From assembly GCF_900168295.1 (NCBI RefSeq), contig NZ_FVZL01000002.1, forward strand, positions 124,001-188,000: a DNA stretch of 64,000 bases, read 5' to 3'. Shown here one piece after another: positions 15,311 to 24,724 of the stretch. Both the position numbers and the translations under genes were made by a program. This stretch comes from Arthrobacter sp. P2b (GTDB lineage Bacteria; Actinomycetota; Actinomycetes; Actinomycetales; Micrococcaceae). The notes below the pieces were generated by a model that did not search any database, was not told the origin of the DNA, and was given only the letters and a program-made list of their open reading frames with translations. Each line of letters opens with the position of its first letter. Positions within the stretch are counted from its first letter, which is position 1.

Positions 15311-17410
15311 ATGAGCCTTGCGCAGGAGATCAACCGTGTTGTAGCGCCCTTCGAGGTCATCAGCGAATTCAAGCCCGCGGGAGACCAGCCGGCCGCCATC
15401 GCCGAGCTGACGGAGCGCATCAAGAACGGTGAGAAGGACGTGGTGCTCCTCGGTGCCACGGGTACCGGTAAGAGTGCCACCACCGCGTGGCTCATCGAGC
15501 AGGTCCAGCGCCCCACCTTGGTGATGGTGCAGAACAAGACCCTCGCGGCGCAGCTGGCCAACGAGTTCCGGGAGCTCCTGCCCAACAACGCGGTGGAGTA
15601 CTTCGTGTCCTACTACGACTACTACCAGCCCGAAGCCTACGTGCCGCAGACGGACACCTTCATCGAGAAGGACTCCTCCATCAACGAGGAAGTGGAACGG
15701 CTGCGCCACTCCGCCACCAACGCGTTGCTGACCCGCCGCGACGTTGTGGTGGTGGCTACGGTGTCCTGCATCTACGGCCTGGGTACCCCGGAAGAATACA
15801 TCGCCGGCATGGTCACCCTCCGCAAGGGCCAGGAGATGAACCGGGACGTGCTGCTGCGGAAATTCGTCTCCATGCAGTACGCCCGCAATGACATGGACTT
15901 CCACCGGGGCACCTTCCGTGTGCGCGGCGATACAGTCGAAATCATCCCCATGTACGAGGAACTGGCGCTCCGCATCGAGTTCTTCGGCGACGAGGTGGAA
16001 AACATCTACACCCTGCACCCCGTCACCGGCGAGGTCCTCCGCGAGGAGACGGAGATGTACGTCTTCCCCGCATCCCACTACGTTGCCGGGCCGGAGCGCA
16101 TGACCCGCGCCATCAAATCCATCGAGGATGAACTCGCCGCGCGGCTTGCCGCCCTGGAGGGGCAGAACAAGCTGGTGGAGGCGCAGCGGCTGCGGATGCG
16201 CACCACCTACGACCTCGAAATGATGCAGCAGATGGGCTTCTGCAACGGCATCGAAAACTACTCCCGCCACATCGACGGCCGGGCCGGCGGCACCGCCCCG
16301 CACTGCCTCATCGACTACTTCCCTGACGACTTCCTGCTGGTGGTGGACGAATCCCACGTGACCATTCCGCAGATCGGCGCCATGTACGAAGGCGACATGT
16401 CCCGGAAGCGGACCCTGGTGGACCACGGCTTCCGGCTCCCGTCCGCCATGGACAACCGGCCGCTCAAATGGGACGAGTTCCTGGAACGGATCGGCCAGAC
16501 CGTCTACCTTTCCGCAACGCCCGGCAAATACGAGCTCGGCAAGGCGGACGGCTTCGTCCAGCAGATCATCCGCCCCACCGGACTGGTGGACCCGGAAGTC
16601 ATCGTCAAACCCACCAAGGGCCAGATCGACGACCTCCTGGGCGAGATCCGGACCCGGGTGGAGAAGGACGAGCGTGTCCTGGTCACCACGCTGACCAAGC
16701 GCATGGCCGAGGACCTCACGGACTACCTGCTGGGCCACGGCATCAAGGTGGAGTACCTGCACTCGGACGTGGACACGCTGCGGCGCGTCGAACTGCTGCG
16801 GGAACTGCGGCTGGGCAGTTTCGACGTGCTGGTGGGCATCAACCTCCTCCGGGAAGGCCTCGACCTTCCCGAGGTGTCCCTGGTGAGCATCCTGGATGCG
16901 GACAAGGAAGGCTTCCTGCGTTCTTCCACGTCCCTGATCCAGACCATCGGCCGCGCCGCCCGCAACGTCTCCGGCCAGGTGCACATGTACGCGGACCGCA
17001 TCACGGATTCCATGGCCCACGCCATTGACGAGACCAACCGGCGCCGCGCCATCCAGGTGGCCTACAACAAAGAGCACGGCGTGGACCCGCAGCCGCTGCG
17101 GAAGAAAATCGCCGACATCACCGACCAGCTGGCACGGGAAGACGCCGACACCCAGGAGCTGCTCAACAACAACCGCCTGGCCAAGGGAGCCAAGCGGACC
17201 AAGTCCGGGGCCAAGGGCGCAGCCCAGGTCCGCGCCGACGGCCTCGCGGCCGCTCCCGCCGAGGACCTGGTGGGCCTCATCGAACAGCTCACCGAGCAGA
17301 TGCACGGCGCAGCCGCCGAGCTGCAGTTCGAAGTGGCCGCCCGGATCAGGGACGAGGTCAGCGAACTCAAAAAGGAACTGCGCCAGATGCAGGCGGCAGG
17401 CCACGCCTGA
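15311..17410 (+). CDS. uvrB: excinuclease ABC subunit B
   Basis: A 699-residue UvrB, the damage-verifying helicase of nucleotide excision repair. P-loop [19 protein letters not shown] (about 38-56) and the beta-hairpin region [20 protein letters not shown] (about 100-119) are intact. [15 protein letters not shown] is the DEAD-type motif, and QTIGRAARN is motif VI. The C terminus has a UVR motif ([19 protein letters not shown]...) that contacts UvrC. The ATG start is supported by the adjacent -10 hexamer. uvrA and uvrC lie about 12 and 17 kb downstream on the same strand. Confidence 0.98.
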   Translation: MSLAQEINRVVAPFEVISEFKPAGDQPAAIAELTERIKNGEKDVVLLGATGTGKSATTAWLIEQVQRPTLVMVQNKTLAAQLANEFRELLPNNAVEYFVSYYDYYQPEAYVPQTDTFIEKDSSINEEVERLRHSATNALLTRRDVVVVATVSCIYGLGTPEEYIAGMVTLRKGQEMNRDVLLRKFVSMQYARNDMDFHRGTFRVRGDTVEIIPMYEELALRIEFFGDEVENIYTLHPVTGEVLREETEMYVFPASHYVAGPERMTRAIKSIEDELAARLAALEGQNKLVEAQRLRMRTTYDLEMMQQMGFCNGIENYSRHIDGRAGGTAPHCLIDYFPDDFLLVVDESHVTIPQIGAMYEGDMSRKRTLVDHGFRLPSAMDNRPLKWDEFLERIGQTVYLSATPGKYELGKADGFVQQIIRPTGLVDPEVIVKPTKGQIDDLLGEIRTRVEKDERVLVTTLTKRMAEDLTDYLLGHGIKVEYLHSDVDTLRRVELLRELRLGSFDVLVGINLLREGLDLPEVSLVSILDADKEGFLRSSTSLIQTIGRAARNVSGQVHMYADRITDSMAHAIDETNRRRAIQVAYNKEHGVDPQPLRKKIADITDQLAREDADTQELLNNNRLAKGAKRTKSGAKGAAQVRADGLAAAPAEDLVGLIEQLTEQMHGAAAELQFEVAARIRDEVSELKKELRQMQAAGHA

Positions 17411-17522
17411 GCACCTCCTGGGTACCACGGGCAACTCCCTGGCACGCCCCGGCAGACATCCGGCGGGGCCCGGGAGCGGCCGGGCAGTGGCAACACTGCA
17501 GGCTAAGGTACAGTTAACGTCA

Positions 17523-17657
17523 CGTAGGGGAGTATCCCAAGCGCTACGATCGTCAACACGCAGGGCATAGTTGCTCCGCCGGGCGTAGCGGGCCGCCGCA
17601 TCAGCACCGAGTGCGCAGGCAGGCCGGAGAGACTTACACCGCATCTCTGTACCCTGC
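17523..17657 (+). ncRNA. yybP-ykoY family (manganese) riboswitch upstream of terC
   Basis: The leader of terC holds the conserved landmarks of the yybP-ykoY aptamer: TAGGGGAGTA at 17525-17534, CGTCAACACG at 17551-17560, and a 3' GGAGAGACTTACACC segment at 17626-17640. A GC-rich stem region lies between them. This class senses Mn2+ and is known upstream of TerC-type genes (ykoY itself is a TerC homologue) and other Mn exporters. The terC ribosome site follows about 5-10 nt after the 3' end, so control of translation or of early termination are both possible. Boundaries are approximate. Confidence 0.8.
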
Positions 17658-17670
17658 GAAAGGCTACCCT

Positions 17671-18699
17671 GTGCTCGAATTGCCCGTGTGGTTCGAGGTC
17701 GGCTCTTTTGTCGTCCTCGGCCTGATCCTCCTGATCGACCTCCTGCTCGTGGTGCGCCGTCCCCACGAACCCTCCATGAAGGAAGCCGGACTGTGGGTGG
17801 CGTTCTACGTCTCGCTCGCGCTCGTGTTTGCCGGCGCCATGTTCGCCTTCACCGGGCCTGAATACGGCGGTCAGTTCGTCGCCGGCTGGGTCACGGAATA
17901 CAGCCTCAGCATCGACAACCTGTTTGTCTTCATTATCATCATGGCCAGGTTCTCCGTACCCCGGAAATACCAGCAGGAAGTGCTGATGGTGGGCATCATC
18001 ATCGCCCTGATCCTGCGCGGCATCTTCATCCTCCTCGGCGCCATCGTCATCGAGCAGTTCAGCTGGGTGTTCTACATCTTCGGAGCGTTCCTGCTGTGGA
18101 CCGCCTGGAAGCAGGCCCAGGACGAAGGCGAAGACGAAGAAGACCGGGAAAACCCGCTCATCGCGAAGATCCGCAAGGTCATTCCCATGTCGGAGAAGTT
18201 CGACGGCGGCAAGCTGCGCACCACCGTGAACGGCAAGAAGGTCTTCACCCCGATGCTGATCGTGTTCATCACCATCGGCCTCACCGACCTGCTGTTCGCC
18301 GTGGACTCCATCCCCGCCATCTTCGGACTCACCCAGAGCCCGTTCATCGTGTTCACCGCCAACCTGTTCGCCCTCATGGGCCTGCGCCAGCTGTACTTCC
18401 TGCTGGGCGGCCTCATGAACCGCCTGATCTACCTGAAGCACGCACTGTCCTTCATCCTCGCGTTCATCGGCGTCAAGCTGGTCCTGCACGCCATGCACGT
18501 GAACGAACTGCCGTTCATCAACGGCGGCCAGCACATCGAGTGGGCCCCGGAGATCCCCACGTTCGTCTCGCTGGCCGTGATTGTCGGCACCATCATCATC
18601 GCGGTGGTTGCCAGCCTGCTCAGCTCCAAGGCGAAGGAAACCCACCTGGATCCGCGCCTCGAAGAAGACGTACGCCGGAGCCACAGCGACGTCGACTAG
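17671..18699 (+). CDS. TerC family integral membrane protein (probable Mn2+ exporter)
   Basis: A 342-residue membrane protein of the TerC/Alx family with about nine spans. VGSFVVLGLILLIDLLLVV opens the protein. SLSIDNLFVFIIIMARFSVP and LTDLLFAVDSIPAIFGLT are the two hallmark segments, with Asp residues inside membrane helices that fit metal transport. A charged cytoplasmic loop (QAQDEGEDEEDREN) separates the halves. GTG 17671 is chosen for AAAGG 8 nt upstream and the match to TerC N termini. The Mn riboswitch in the leader argues for manganese efflux rather than tellurite resistance. A hairpin terminator follows. Confidence 0.92.
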   Translation: MLELPVWFEVGSFVVLGLILLIDLLLVVRRPHEPSMKEAGLWVAFYVSLALVFAGAMFAFTGPEYGGQFVAGWVTEYSLSIDNLFVFIIIMARFSVPRKYQQEVLMVGIIIALILRGIFILLGAIVIEQFSWVFYIFGAFLLWTAWKQAQDEGEDEEDRENPLIAKIRKVIPMSEKFDGGKLRTTVNGKKVFTPMLIVFITIGLTDLLFAVDSIPAIFGLTQSPFIVFTANLFALMGLRQLYFLLGGLMNRLIYLKHALSFILAFIGVKLVLHAMHVNELPFINGGQHIEWAPEIPTFVSLAVIVGTIIIAVVASLLSSKAKETHLDPRLEEDVRRSHSDVD

Positions 18700-18723
18700 C
18701 CGCTGACCGCCCCTGCTTGACCA

Positions 18724-18754
18724 CAATCCCGGCCGCTCCCAGCGGCCGGGATTG
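18724..18754 (+). terminator. terC rho-independent terminator
   Basis: CAATCCCGGCCGCT pairs perfectly with its complement across a CCC loop, followed by TTGCTTAAATTT. It lies 24 nt after the terC stop. Confidence 0.88.
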
Positions 18755-18794
18755 TTGCTTAAATTTGCCCCTGTGGGAGCCCGGCGCCGAGGAC

Positions 18795-18800
18795 TATGCT
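18795..18800 (+). promoter_or_regulatory. -10 hexamer for a leaderless MFS transcript
   Basis: TATGCT ends 6 nt before ATG 18807; no ribosome site is seen. Confidence 0.5.
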
Positions 18801-18806
18801 CTGTCC

Positions 18807-20171
18807 ATGGCCCCCACAGTGATGAGCGAACAGGACGTGCGCCGGGTACAGCGGCGTACCGTGGCGCTGCTGGCCGCGGCCCAGGTCTTCGGTGGAATTG
18901 GCACGGGCGCCACGGTTTCCATCGGCTCCATCCTCGCCGTTGAGCTCTCGGGCTCCAGCGCGTGGGCCGGTGCAGTGGCAACAGTCATGACCCTCGGCGC
19001 CGCCCTGGCGGCGCTGCCGCTGGCCTCACTGGCGGAGCGCAGGGGCCGCCGGGTGGGCCAGCTGGCGGGCTTGTCCGCGGCCTTGGCGGGCACCGTGCTG
19101 ATGGTCCTGGCCGTCGTGACCGGAATCTTCGGCCTGCTGGTGCTGGGTGCGGCCGGCATTGGAGTGGGGACCGCCGCAAGCCTGCAGGCGCGTTTTGCCG
19201 CCGTCGACCTTGCCGACGGCGAGCACCGCGGCAGGGCACTGTCAACCGTCGTCTGGGCCGTCACTGTCGGAGCCGTCGCCGGCCCCAACCTGATCCAGCC
19301 CGGCACGGTGGTGGGCGCGGCCCTGGGGCTGCCGCCGGTCGCCGGACCGTTCGTCATCTCCGGCGCCGGACTGTTGGTGGCAACCGTCCTCGTTTGGGTC
19401 GGACTCCGGCCGGACCCGCTCCTCCTCTCCCGTGAACTGGCCGCACGGGCTGAAGGCCCGGCTGCACCCGGAGTGCCCCAGGCAGGGAGCGTCGCCGCCG
19501 CGGCCAACCAGGGCAGCAGGCCGCCCGGTTCCCTGGCCCGTGGCATGCGCGCCATCCGCGCCTCACGGATGGCGCTCCTGGCCGTGGCAGCCGTCGTCGC
19601 TGCCCATGCCGTCATGGTGGGCGTCATGTCCATGACGCCCCTGCACCTGCAGCACCTGGTGGAAGGCCCCGGCGCATCGCACGCCGGGCACACCGCCTCC
19701 GGCGACGTGCTGGTGATCATCGGCTTTACCATCTCGCTGCACATTGCCGGCATGTTCGCCCTGTCACCGGTCATGGGCTGGTTGACGGACAAGGCGGGCA
19801 GGACGGAGACCATCATGATTGGCTTCGCCCTGCTGATTACAGCGGTCATCGTGGCGGGCTTCGGCCAGGGCTCCGCTACAGCGGTGGCCGTCGGCCTGGT
19901 GCTGCTGGGCATGGGCTGGTCGGCCGCCACCGTGTCCGGGTCCACCCTGCTGGCAGAGAGCGTCGGGCAGGAAGCCCGCGTTGTGGTGCAGGGCGTGTCC
20001 GACATGCTGATGGGGGCAGCCGGGGCCGTGGGCGGGGCCGTCTCCGGCCTGGTCCTCAGCTGGACCGGTTACCTGGGGCTCAACATGCTCGGTGGCGTGG
20101 TGGGCGCCTGCGTCCTGGCGGCAGCCTTCCTGACACTCGTCACGCGGCGGCGGGCGTCAGCGGCGGCCTGA
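18807..20171 (+). CDS. major facilitator superfamily transporter
   Basis: A 454-residue protein with about 12 hydrophobic spans in two halves. The loop LPLASLAERRGRRVGQLAG after span 2 is the MFS motif A (basic G-R-R pattern), repeated in weaker form as VMGWLTDKAGRTETIMIG in the second half. The central loop is Pro/Ala/Gly-rich and cytoplasmic. A His-containing extracellular stretch near GPGASHAGHTASG is unusual but shows no known binding motif. Substrate unknown; drug or small-molecule efflux is a guess. Start ATG 18807 is fixed by the preceding terC terminator and the -10 box. Confidence 0.88.
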   Translation: MAPTVMSEQDVRRVQRRTVALLAAAQVFGGIGTGATVSIGSILAVELSGSSAWAGAVATVMTLGAALAALPLASLAERRGRRVGQLAGLSAALAGTVLMVLAVVTGIFGLLVLGAAGIGVGTAASLQARFAAVDLADGEHRGRALSTVVWAVTVGAVAGPNLIQPGTVVGAALGLPPVAGPFVISGAGLLVATVLVWVGLRPDPLLLSRELAARAEGPAAPGVPQAGSVAAAANQGSRPPGSLARGMRAIRASRMALLAVAAVVAAHAVMVGVMSMTPLHLQHLVEGPGASHAGHTASGDVLVIIGFTISLHIAGMFALSPVMGWLTDKAGRTETIMIGFALLITAVIVAGFGQGSATAVAVGLVLLGMGWSAATVSGSTLLAESVGQEARVVVQGVSDMLMGAAGAVGGAVSGLVLSWTGYLGLNMLGGVVGACVLAAAFLTLVTRRRASAAA

Positions 20172-21539
20172 CCTGGCCATCCCCAGCAGCCGGGAAAAGA
20201 TCCCTTCACCGTCGTCGGCGATGCCATCGTGGTGGAAGTCGTCCGTTTCCCAGACCTGGAGCCCGCGGACGGCAGCAGCCGTTTCAAGGGACAGCTTCCG
20301 GTCCACGTAGATATCGTCCGAGTAGACGGCCGCCGCCACCGGAACCCGGTTCGCGGCGAGCTGCCGGACGTCATAGAGCGGCGTCCAGTCCTGCTTCGCG
20401 GCCAGCAGCCCGGCCACCTCCCGGAGGGGCCGCAGCGCAGGATCCTGGTCGAAGTACCAGGGGTAGACCATTTCGCCGGTCAGCAACAGCGGTTCTGCGT
20501 CCGGCCGGAACTCCGGGTACTCGTCCAGCACCCGCCAGGCGGACCAGTCCGTCGCCTGGCCCTGGCCGTAGATGGATTCGTGCATCAGGGCGTACAGCGG
20601 GTTGGAACGCCGCGAGACGATGCCCTGCATCTGTTCCAGGAAGGGGTCCGAGAGCCGCGGGCCCGCCGCGGTCTCCGTGAAGGCGTCCTCCAGCAGGTAG
20701 TGCAGGCTGTCCACCCGTGTGTTGCCGCCCAGGAACGCCCCCACCATTTGGAAGCGCTCCACGGTGAGCGGTCCGCCGTCGGGCAGGAACTCCGGCGTGC
20801 TCCGCAGGTGGCGGGCAATCCGTTCCACCATGGCACGGTCCTCCGGGTACCAGCTGAAGTACTCTGCATTCCGCGCCGCCACGCGCTGGAACGTGGCCCG
20901 GTAGACGTCATCGGCCGGCCCCGTCAGCGGCGCCAGGCCGCCGGTGATGAGCACTTCCCGCAGTCCCTCCGGGGCGAAGGACAGGTAGGTCAGCGCGCAG
21001 AAGCCGCCGTAACTCTGGCCGTAGATGCTCCAGGGCGGTGAGCCCAGCGTTTTCCGGATCAGCTCGGCGTCGGCCACGATCGAATCAGCCCGGAAGTGTT
21101 CCAGGTATGCGGCCTGCTCGTCGGCTGACCCGCGCAGCGGCAGGGTGTTCCGGTCCACCGGTGTGGACAGCCCGGTTCCCCGCTGGTCAAGCATCAGGAT
21201 ACGGAAGTCCTTCGTCGCGGCCTTGCTCCAGCCGCCCAGGGAACCGAACCTGTTGCCGCGGCCGCCCGGTCCGCCCTGCAGGAACAGCAGCCAGGGAAGG
21301 TTTTGCGCTTCCTCCTCGCTGTGCGCCGCCGATACATACTCGCGGGCGAAGACGGTGATGGTCTCGGGAGTGGCAGCGGACGCCGTGTGGTCCAAAGGCA
21401 CGGTGAAGTAATGCTCCACTGTGCGCATGCCGCGGAACGTATGCCGTGCCCTGACCTCGTGGCCCGCCGTCGCTCCCTGCCCGGCCCGGAACAGGCGCGT
21501 GAGGGCCTTGACGGCGGCCGGCGGCCGTACGTCAGCCAT
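20157..21539 (-). CDS. alpha/beta-hydrolase, S33 prolyl aminopeptidase type
   Basis: A 460-residue alpha/beta hydrolase resembling proline iminopeptidases. LLFLQGGPGGRGNRFGS holds the GGPG oxyanion motif. ILMLDQRGTGLSTP is the conserved DQRG segment, and WSIYGQSYGGFCALTYL is the nucleophile elbow with catalytic Ser. C-terminal SDDIYVDRKLS and DDFHHDGIADD supply likely Asp and His. Such enzymes remove N-terminal proline or cleave small esters and amides in the cytoplasm. The start is uncertain: ATG 21539 overlaps the end of the upstream GNAT gene by 8 nt (translational coupling), while ATG 21430 gives a family-typical MRTVEHYF start. It is convergent with the MFS gene and overlaps its 3' end by 15 nt. 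Confidence 0.85.
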   Translation of the reverse strand: MADVRPPAAVKALTRLFRAGQGATAGHEVRARHTFRGMRTVEHYFTVPLDHTASAATPETITVFAREYVSAAHSEEEAQNLPWLLFLQGGPGGRGNRFGSLGGWSKAATKDFRILMLDQRGTGLSTPVDRNTLPLRGSADEQAAYLEHFRADSIVADAELIRKTLGSPPWSIYGQSYGGFCALTYLSFAPEGLREVLITGGLAPLTGPADDVYRATFQRVAARNAEYFSWYPEDRAMVERIARHLRSTPEFLPDGGPLTVERFQMVGAFLGGNTRVDSLHYLLEDAFTETAAGPRLSDPFLEQMQGIVSRRSNPLYALMHESIYGQGQATDWSAWRVLDEYPEFRPDAEPLLLTGEMVYPWYFDQDPALRPLREVAGLLAAKQDWTPLYDVRQLAANRVPVAAAVYSDDIYVDRKLSLETAAAVRGLQVWETDDFHHDGIADDGEGIFSRLLGMARSGRR

Positions 21540-22032
21540 TGGCTGCGGCGGGGACAGCGCTGCCGAACCGTTCCAGGGCATCTCCGGTCAGGCGGAAGGT
21601 GGACCACCCGTCCATCGGCCTGGCGCCGAGGCTGCGGTAGAAGTTGATGGACGGCTCGTTCCAGTCAAGGACACTCCATTCCACCCGGGCATAGCCGTTC
21701 TCCACCGCAATCCCGGCGAGGTGCTGCAGGAGGGCCTTGCCGTGGCCTTCGCCGCGGGCCTCCGGGCTTACGTACAGGTCTTCCAGGTAGATGCCGTGCA
21801 CACCCTCCCACGTGGAGTAGTTGAGGAACCACAGCGCGAAGCCCTGAACGTCGCCGGCTTCGTTTTCAGCCATGGCGGCGAAGACGCGCGGGTTCTCCCC
21901 AAAGAGGACCTGCCGCAGCATTTCCGGGGTGTTGCGGACGGCGTCCGGTTCTTTCTCGTAGTGCGCCAGTTCGTGAATCATCCTCAGGATCGCGGGCACG
22001 TCTTGCTCTGTTGCGGGGCGGATTAAGCTCAT
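21532..22032 (-). CDS. GNAT family N-acetyltransferase (diamine/thialysine type)
   Basis: A 166-residue acetyltransferase. IRPATEQDVPAILRMIHELA is the usual N-terminal helix, and LEDLYVSPEARGEGHGKALL is motif A with the acetyl-CoA loop. WSVLDWNEPSINFYRSLGA is the motif B segment characteristic of the spermidine/diamine acetyltransferase-like branch. ATG 22032 has a -10 hexamer 6 nt upstream and no ribosome site (leaderless). It heads a two-gene operon with the S33 peptidase. The substrate is inferred only at subfamily level. Confidence 0.86.
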   Translation of the reverse strand: MSLIRPATEQDVPAILRMIHELAHYEKEPDAVRNTPEMLRQVLFGENPRVFAAMAENEAGDVQGFALWFLNYSTWEGVHGIYLEDLYVSPEARGEGHGKALLQHLAGIAVENGYARVEWSVLDWNEPSINFYRSLGARPMDGWSTFRLTGDALERFGSAVPAAANG

Positions 22033-22038
22033 TGTTCG

Positions 22039-22044
22039 AGCTTA
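22039..22044 (-). promoter_or_regulatory. -10 hexamer for leaderless GNAT transcript
   Basis: Reverse-strand TAAGCT ends 6 nt before ATG 22032. Confidence 0.5.
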
Positions 22045-22060
22045 CCGCCGTGGTTGTCGC

Positions 22061-22084
22061 CGCTGCCGCAGGGCCGCGGCAGCG
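22061..22084 (-). terminator. hairpin directly after the helicase gene
   Basis: CGCTGCCGC pairs with GCGGCAGCG across a 6-nt loop, abutting the helicase stop codon at 22085. No T-tract follows, so termination activity is likely but not certain. Confidence 0.5.
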
Positions 22085-24628
22085 TCAGAGCCGGTTGACG
22101 TCGGTCACCCGCACCACGGCAGTTCCGCTCTCATCCGACGCCGCAAGGTCCACCTCCGCGGAAATGCCCCAGTCGTGGTTTCCTGCGGGATCATCGAAGA
22201 TCTGCCGTACCTTCAACACCCCGGGTTCCTCAGTAATGATCAGCAGGTTTGGGCCGCGGGCGTCCGGCCCGGTTCCAATGTCGTCATGCTCATCGAAGTA
22301 GTCGTCGAGAACGTCTTCCCACCGGTCCCGGTCCCAGCCGGAGGCGCCGTCCAGCTCGCCGAGAGCCGCAGCGTCCTCGTCCGCGAACAGTTCCACGCGG
22401 CGGAACATCTCGTTGCGGACCATCACCCGGAAGGCCCGGATGTTCGAGGTAAGCGACGGCGGAGGAGGCGGCGGCGCGTCGTGCGGGGTGGGAGCGGCAC
22501 CGGAGGCCAGTTCCTCCCATTCGTCCAGGAGGCTGGAGTCAACCTGGCGCACCAGTTCGCCCAGCCAGGCGATCAGGTCTTCGAGGTCATCCCGGAGCAT
22601 GTCCTGGGGAACCGTCTGCCGGAGCGCCTTGAATGCGTCCGCGAGGTACCGCAGCACGATGCCCTCCGAACGGGCCAGACCATAAAACTGCACGAACTCG
22701 CCGAAGTTCATGGCACGCTCGAACATGTCCCGCACCACTGACTTGGGCGCCAGCTCAAAGTCGCCCACCCACGGGGCAGCCTTCCGGTATACCTCGAATG
22801 CCTCACCGAGGATTTCGGCGAGGGGCTGCGGGTACGTGACCTCGTCCAGCATCGCCATCCGCTGGTCGTACTCGATGCCGTCCGCCTTCATGGCGGCCAC
22901 CGCTTCGCCGCGGGCCTTCTTCTGCTGGGCGGAAAGGATTTGGCGCGGCTTCTCCAGCGTCGCCTCGATCACGGACACCACGTCCAGGGCGTACGACGGC
23001 GACTCCGGGTCAAGGAGCTCCAGTGCGGCAAGTGCGAAGGGGGAGAGCGGCTGGTTGAGCGCGAAGTTCGGCTGCAGGTGCACGGTGAGCCGGACCGTGC
23101 GCCCGTCCGCTCCCTGCTGCTCTTCGGGTATCCGCTCCACCACTTCGGCAGCGAGCAGCTCCCGGTAGATGCCCAGCGCCTTCTTCATCAGCCGCAGCTG
23201 GGAGGACCGCGGCTCGTGGTTTTCCGTCAGCAGCCGGCGGGCGGCGGCAAAAGGATCCCCGGGCCGCTCCATCAGGTTCATGAGCATGGCGTGCGTCACC
23301 GTGAAGCTTGAACTCAGCGGATCCGGCACCGACTCGACCAGCCGCTTGAACGTTGGCTCACCCCAGGACACAAAACCTTCCGGCGGCTTCTTCTTGACCA
23401 CCTGGCGCAGCTTTTTCTGGTCGTCGCCGAACTTGGCAACGGCCTTGGCCATCGCTTTGACGTTTTCGGTGACGTGCTCGGGGGCCTGGACCACCACCGT
23501 GCCGGCGGTGTCGTAACCCGCGCGCCCGGCACGGCCTGCAATTTGGTGGAACTCACGCGAGTTCAGCAGCCGGGTGCGGACGCCGTCGTACTTGCTGAGG
23601 GCGGTGAGCAGCACCGTGCGGATGGGGACGTTGATGCCCACGCCGAGGGTGTCCGTGCCGCAGATGACTTTGAGCAGCCCCGCCTGGGCCAGCTGCTCCA
23701 CCAGCCGCCGGTACTTGGGCAGCATGCCCGCATGGTGCACGCCGATGCCGTGGCGCACCAGCCGGTTGAGGGTCTTGCCAAAGCCGGCGGCGAACCGGAA
23801 GTTCGCGATCAGTTCGGCAATTTTGTCCTTCTCCTCGCGGGTGCAGACATTGATGCTCATCAGGTTCTGGGCCCGGTCGATTGCCTCGATCTGGCTGAAG
23901 TGCACCACATAAACAGGGACCTGCTTGGTGGCGAGCAGCTCCTCCAGCGTCTCGTGGACCGGGGTCTCGTGGTAGTAGTAATGCAGCGGAATGGGCCGTT
24001 CGGCCGAGCTCACGGTGGTGGTGGGGCGGCCGGTCAGATCGGTCAGTCCCTTTTCGAACCTCGCCACGTCGCCCAGCGTCGCGGACATCAGCAGGAACTG
24101 GGCCTGCGGGAGTTCCAGCAGCGGCACTTGCCAGGCCCAGCCGCGCTGCGGGTCCGAGTAGAAGTGGAACTCGTCCATGATGACTGCGCCCAGCTCGGCT
24201 GCCGCACCTTCGCGCAAAGCAGTGTTCGCCAGGATTTCAGCCGTGCAGCAAATGATCGGCGCGTCCTGGTTGACCCCGGAGTCCCCGGTGATCATTCCCA
24301 CGTTCTCCGCGCCGAAGATCTCGCACAGGGCAAAGAACTTCTCTGACACCAGCGCCTTGATGGGCGCCGTGTAGTAGCTGCGCCTGCCCTGCGCCATGGC
24401 CTGGAAATGCGCGGCGATGGCCACCAGGGATTTGCCGGAGCCGGTAGGGGTGGCCAGGATGACGTTGGCCCCGGTCGCCAGTTCCATGATGGCTTCGTCC
24501 TGGGCCGGATACAGCGCCAGGCCACGGCTTTCCGTCCACTCGACGAAGCGGGTGTACAGGTCATCGGGATCGACGGCGGCCTGGAGGTTCCCGGCGGGCA
24601 GATGGGTCAGCTGGTCAACGAGTTTCAT
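22085..24628 (-). CDS. DEAD/DEAH-box RNA helicase with DUF3516
   Basis: An 847-residue SF2 helicase. Motif I is ATPTGSGKSLVAIAAH, motif II is VIMDEFHFYSDP (DEFH box), motif III is LLMSATLG, and motif VI is FHQIAGRAGRAGYD, with GTDTLGVGINVPIRTVLL before it. The C-terminal 350 residues match DUF3516, found with this helicase type in actinobacteria and related to the Ski2-like group. An RNA-processing role is inferred from that relationship. ATG 24628 is chosen because MKLVDQLTHLPAG follows a -10-like TAAGCT 8 nt upstream. The gene diverges from tam. Confidence 0.92.
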   Translation of the reverse strand: MKLVDQLTHLPAGNLQAAVDPDDLYTRFVEWTESRGLALYPAQDEAIMELATGANVILATPTGSGKSLVAIAAHFQAMAQGRRSYYTAPIKALVSEKFFALCEIFGAENVGMITGDSGVNQDAPIICCTAEILANTALREGAAAELGAVIMDEFHFYSDPQRGWAWQVPLLELPQAQFLLMSATLGDVARFEKGLTDLTGRPTTTVSSAERPIPLHYYYHETPVHETLEELLATKQVPVYVVHFSQIEAIDRAQNLMSINVCTREEKDKIAELIANFRFAAGFGKTLNRLVRHGIGVHHAGMLPKYRRLVEQLAQAGLLKVICGTDTLGVGINVPIRTVLLTALSKYDGVRTRLLNSREFHQIAGRAGRAGYDTAGTVVVQAPEHVTENVKAMAKAVAKFGDDQKKLRQVVKKKPPEGFVSWGEPTFKRLVESVPDPLSSSFTVTHAMLMNLMERPGDPFAAARRLLTENHEPRSSQLRLMKKALGIYRELLAAEVVERIPEEQQGADGRTVRLTVHLQPNFALNQPLSPFALAALELLDPESPSYALDVVSVIEATLEKPRQILSAQQKKARGEAVAAMKADGIEYDQRMAMLDEVTYPQPLAEILGEAFEVYRKAAPWVGDFELAPKSVVRDMFERAMNFGEFVQFYGLARSEGIVLRYLADAFKALRQTVPQDMLRDDLEDLIAWLGELVRQVDSSLLDEWEELASGAAPTPHDAPPPPPPSLTSNIRAFRVMVRNEMFRRVELFADEDAAALGELDGASGWDRDRWEDVLDDYFDEHDDIGTGPDARGPNLLIITEEPGVLKVRQIFDDPAGNHDWGISAEVDLAASDESGTAVVRVTDVNRL

Positions 24629-24636
24629 TGATTTCC

Positions 24637-24642
24637 AGCTTA
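24637..24642 (-). promoter_or_regulatory. -10 hexamer upstream of the helicase gene
   Basis: Reverse-strand TAAGCT ends 8 nt before ATG 24628, implying a leader of zero to two bases. Confidence 0.4.
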
Positions 24643-24724
24643 GTGCCAGGGCGCGCCGGGAAATCCGTCCCGGCCGGGCTAGGCTTCGCGGTAGCAGTGA
24701 CAGCACCAGACAGTGGAGAAGCCT

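Noticed and set aside
18096..18806. In-frame extension upstream of the MFS gene
   Set aside because: It runs through terC in another frame and across a terminator; the reading is high-GC artefact.
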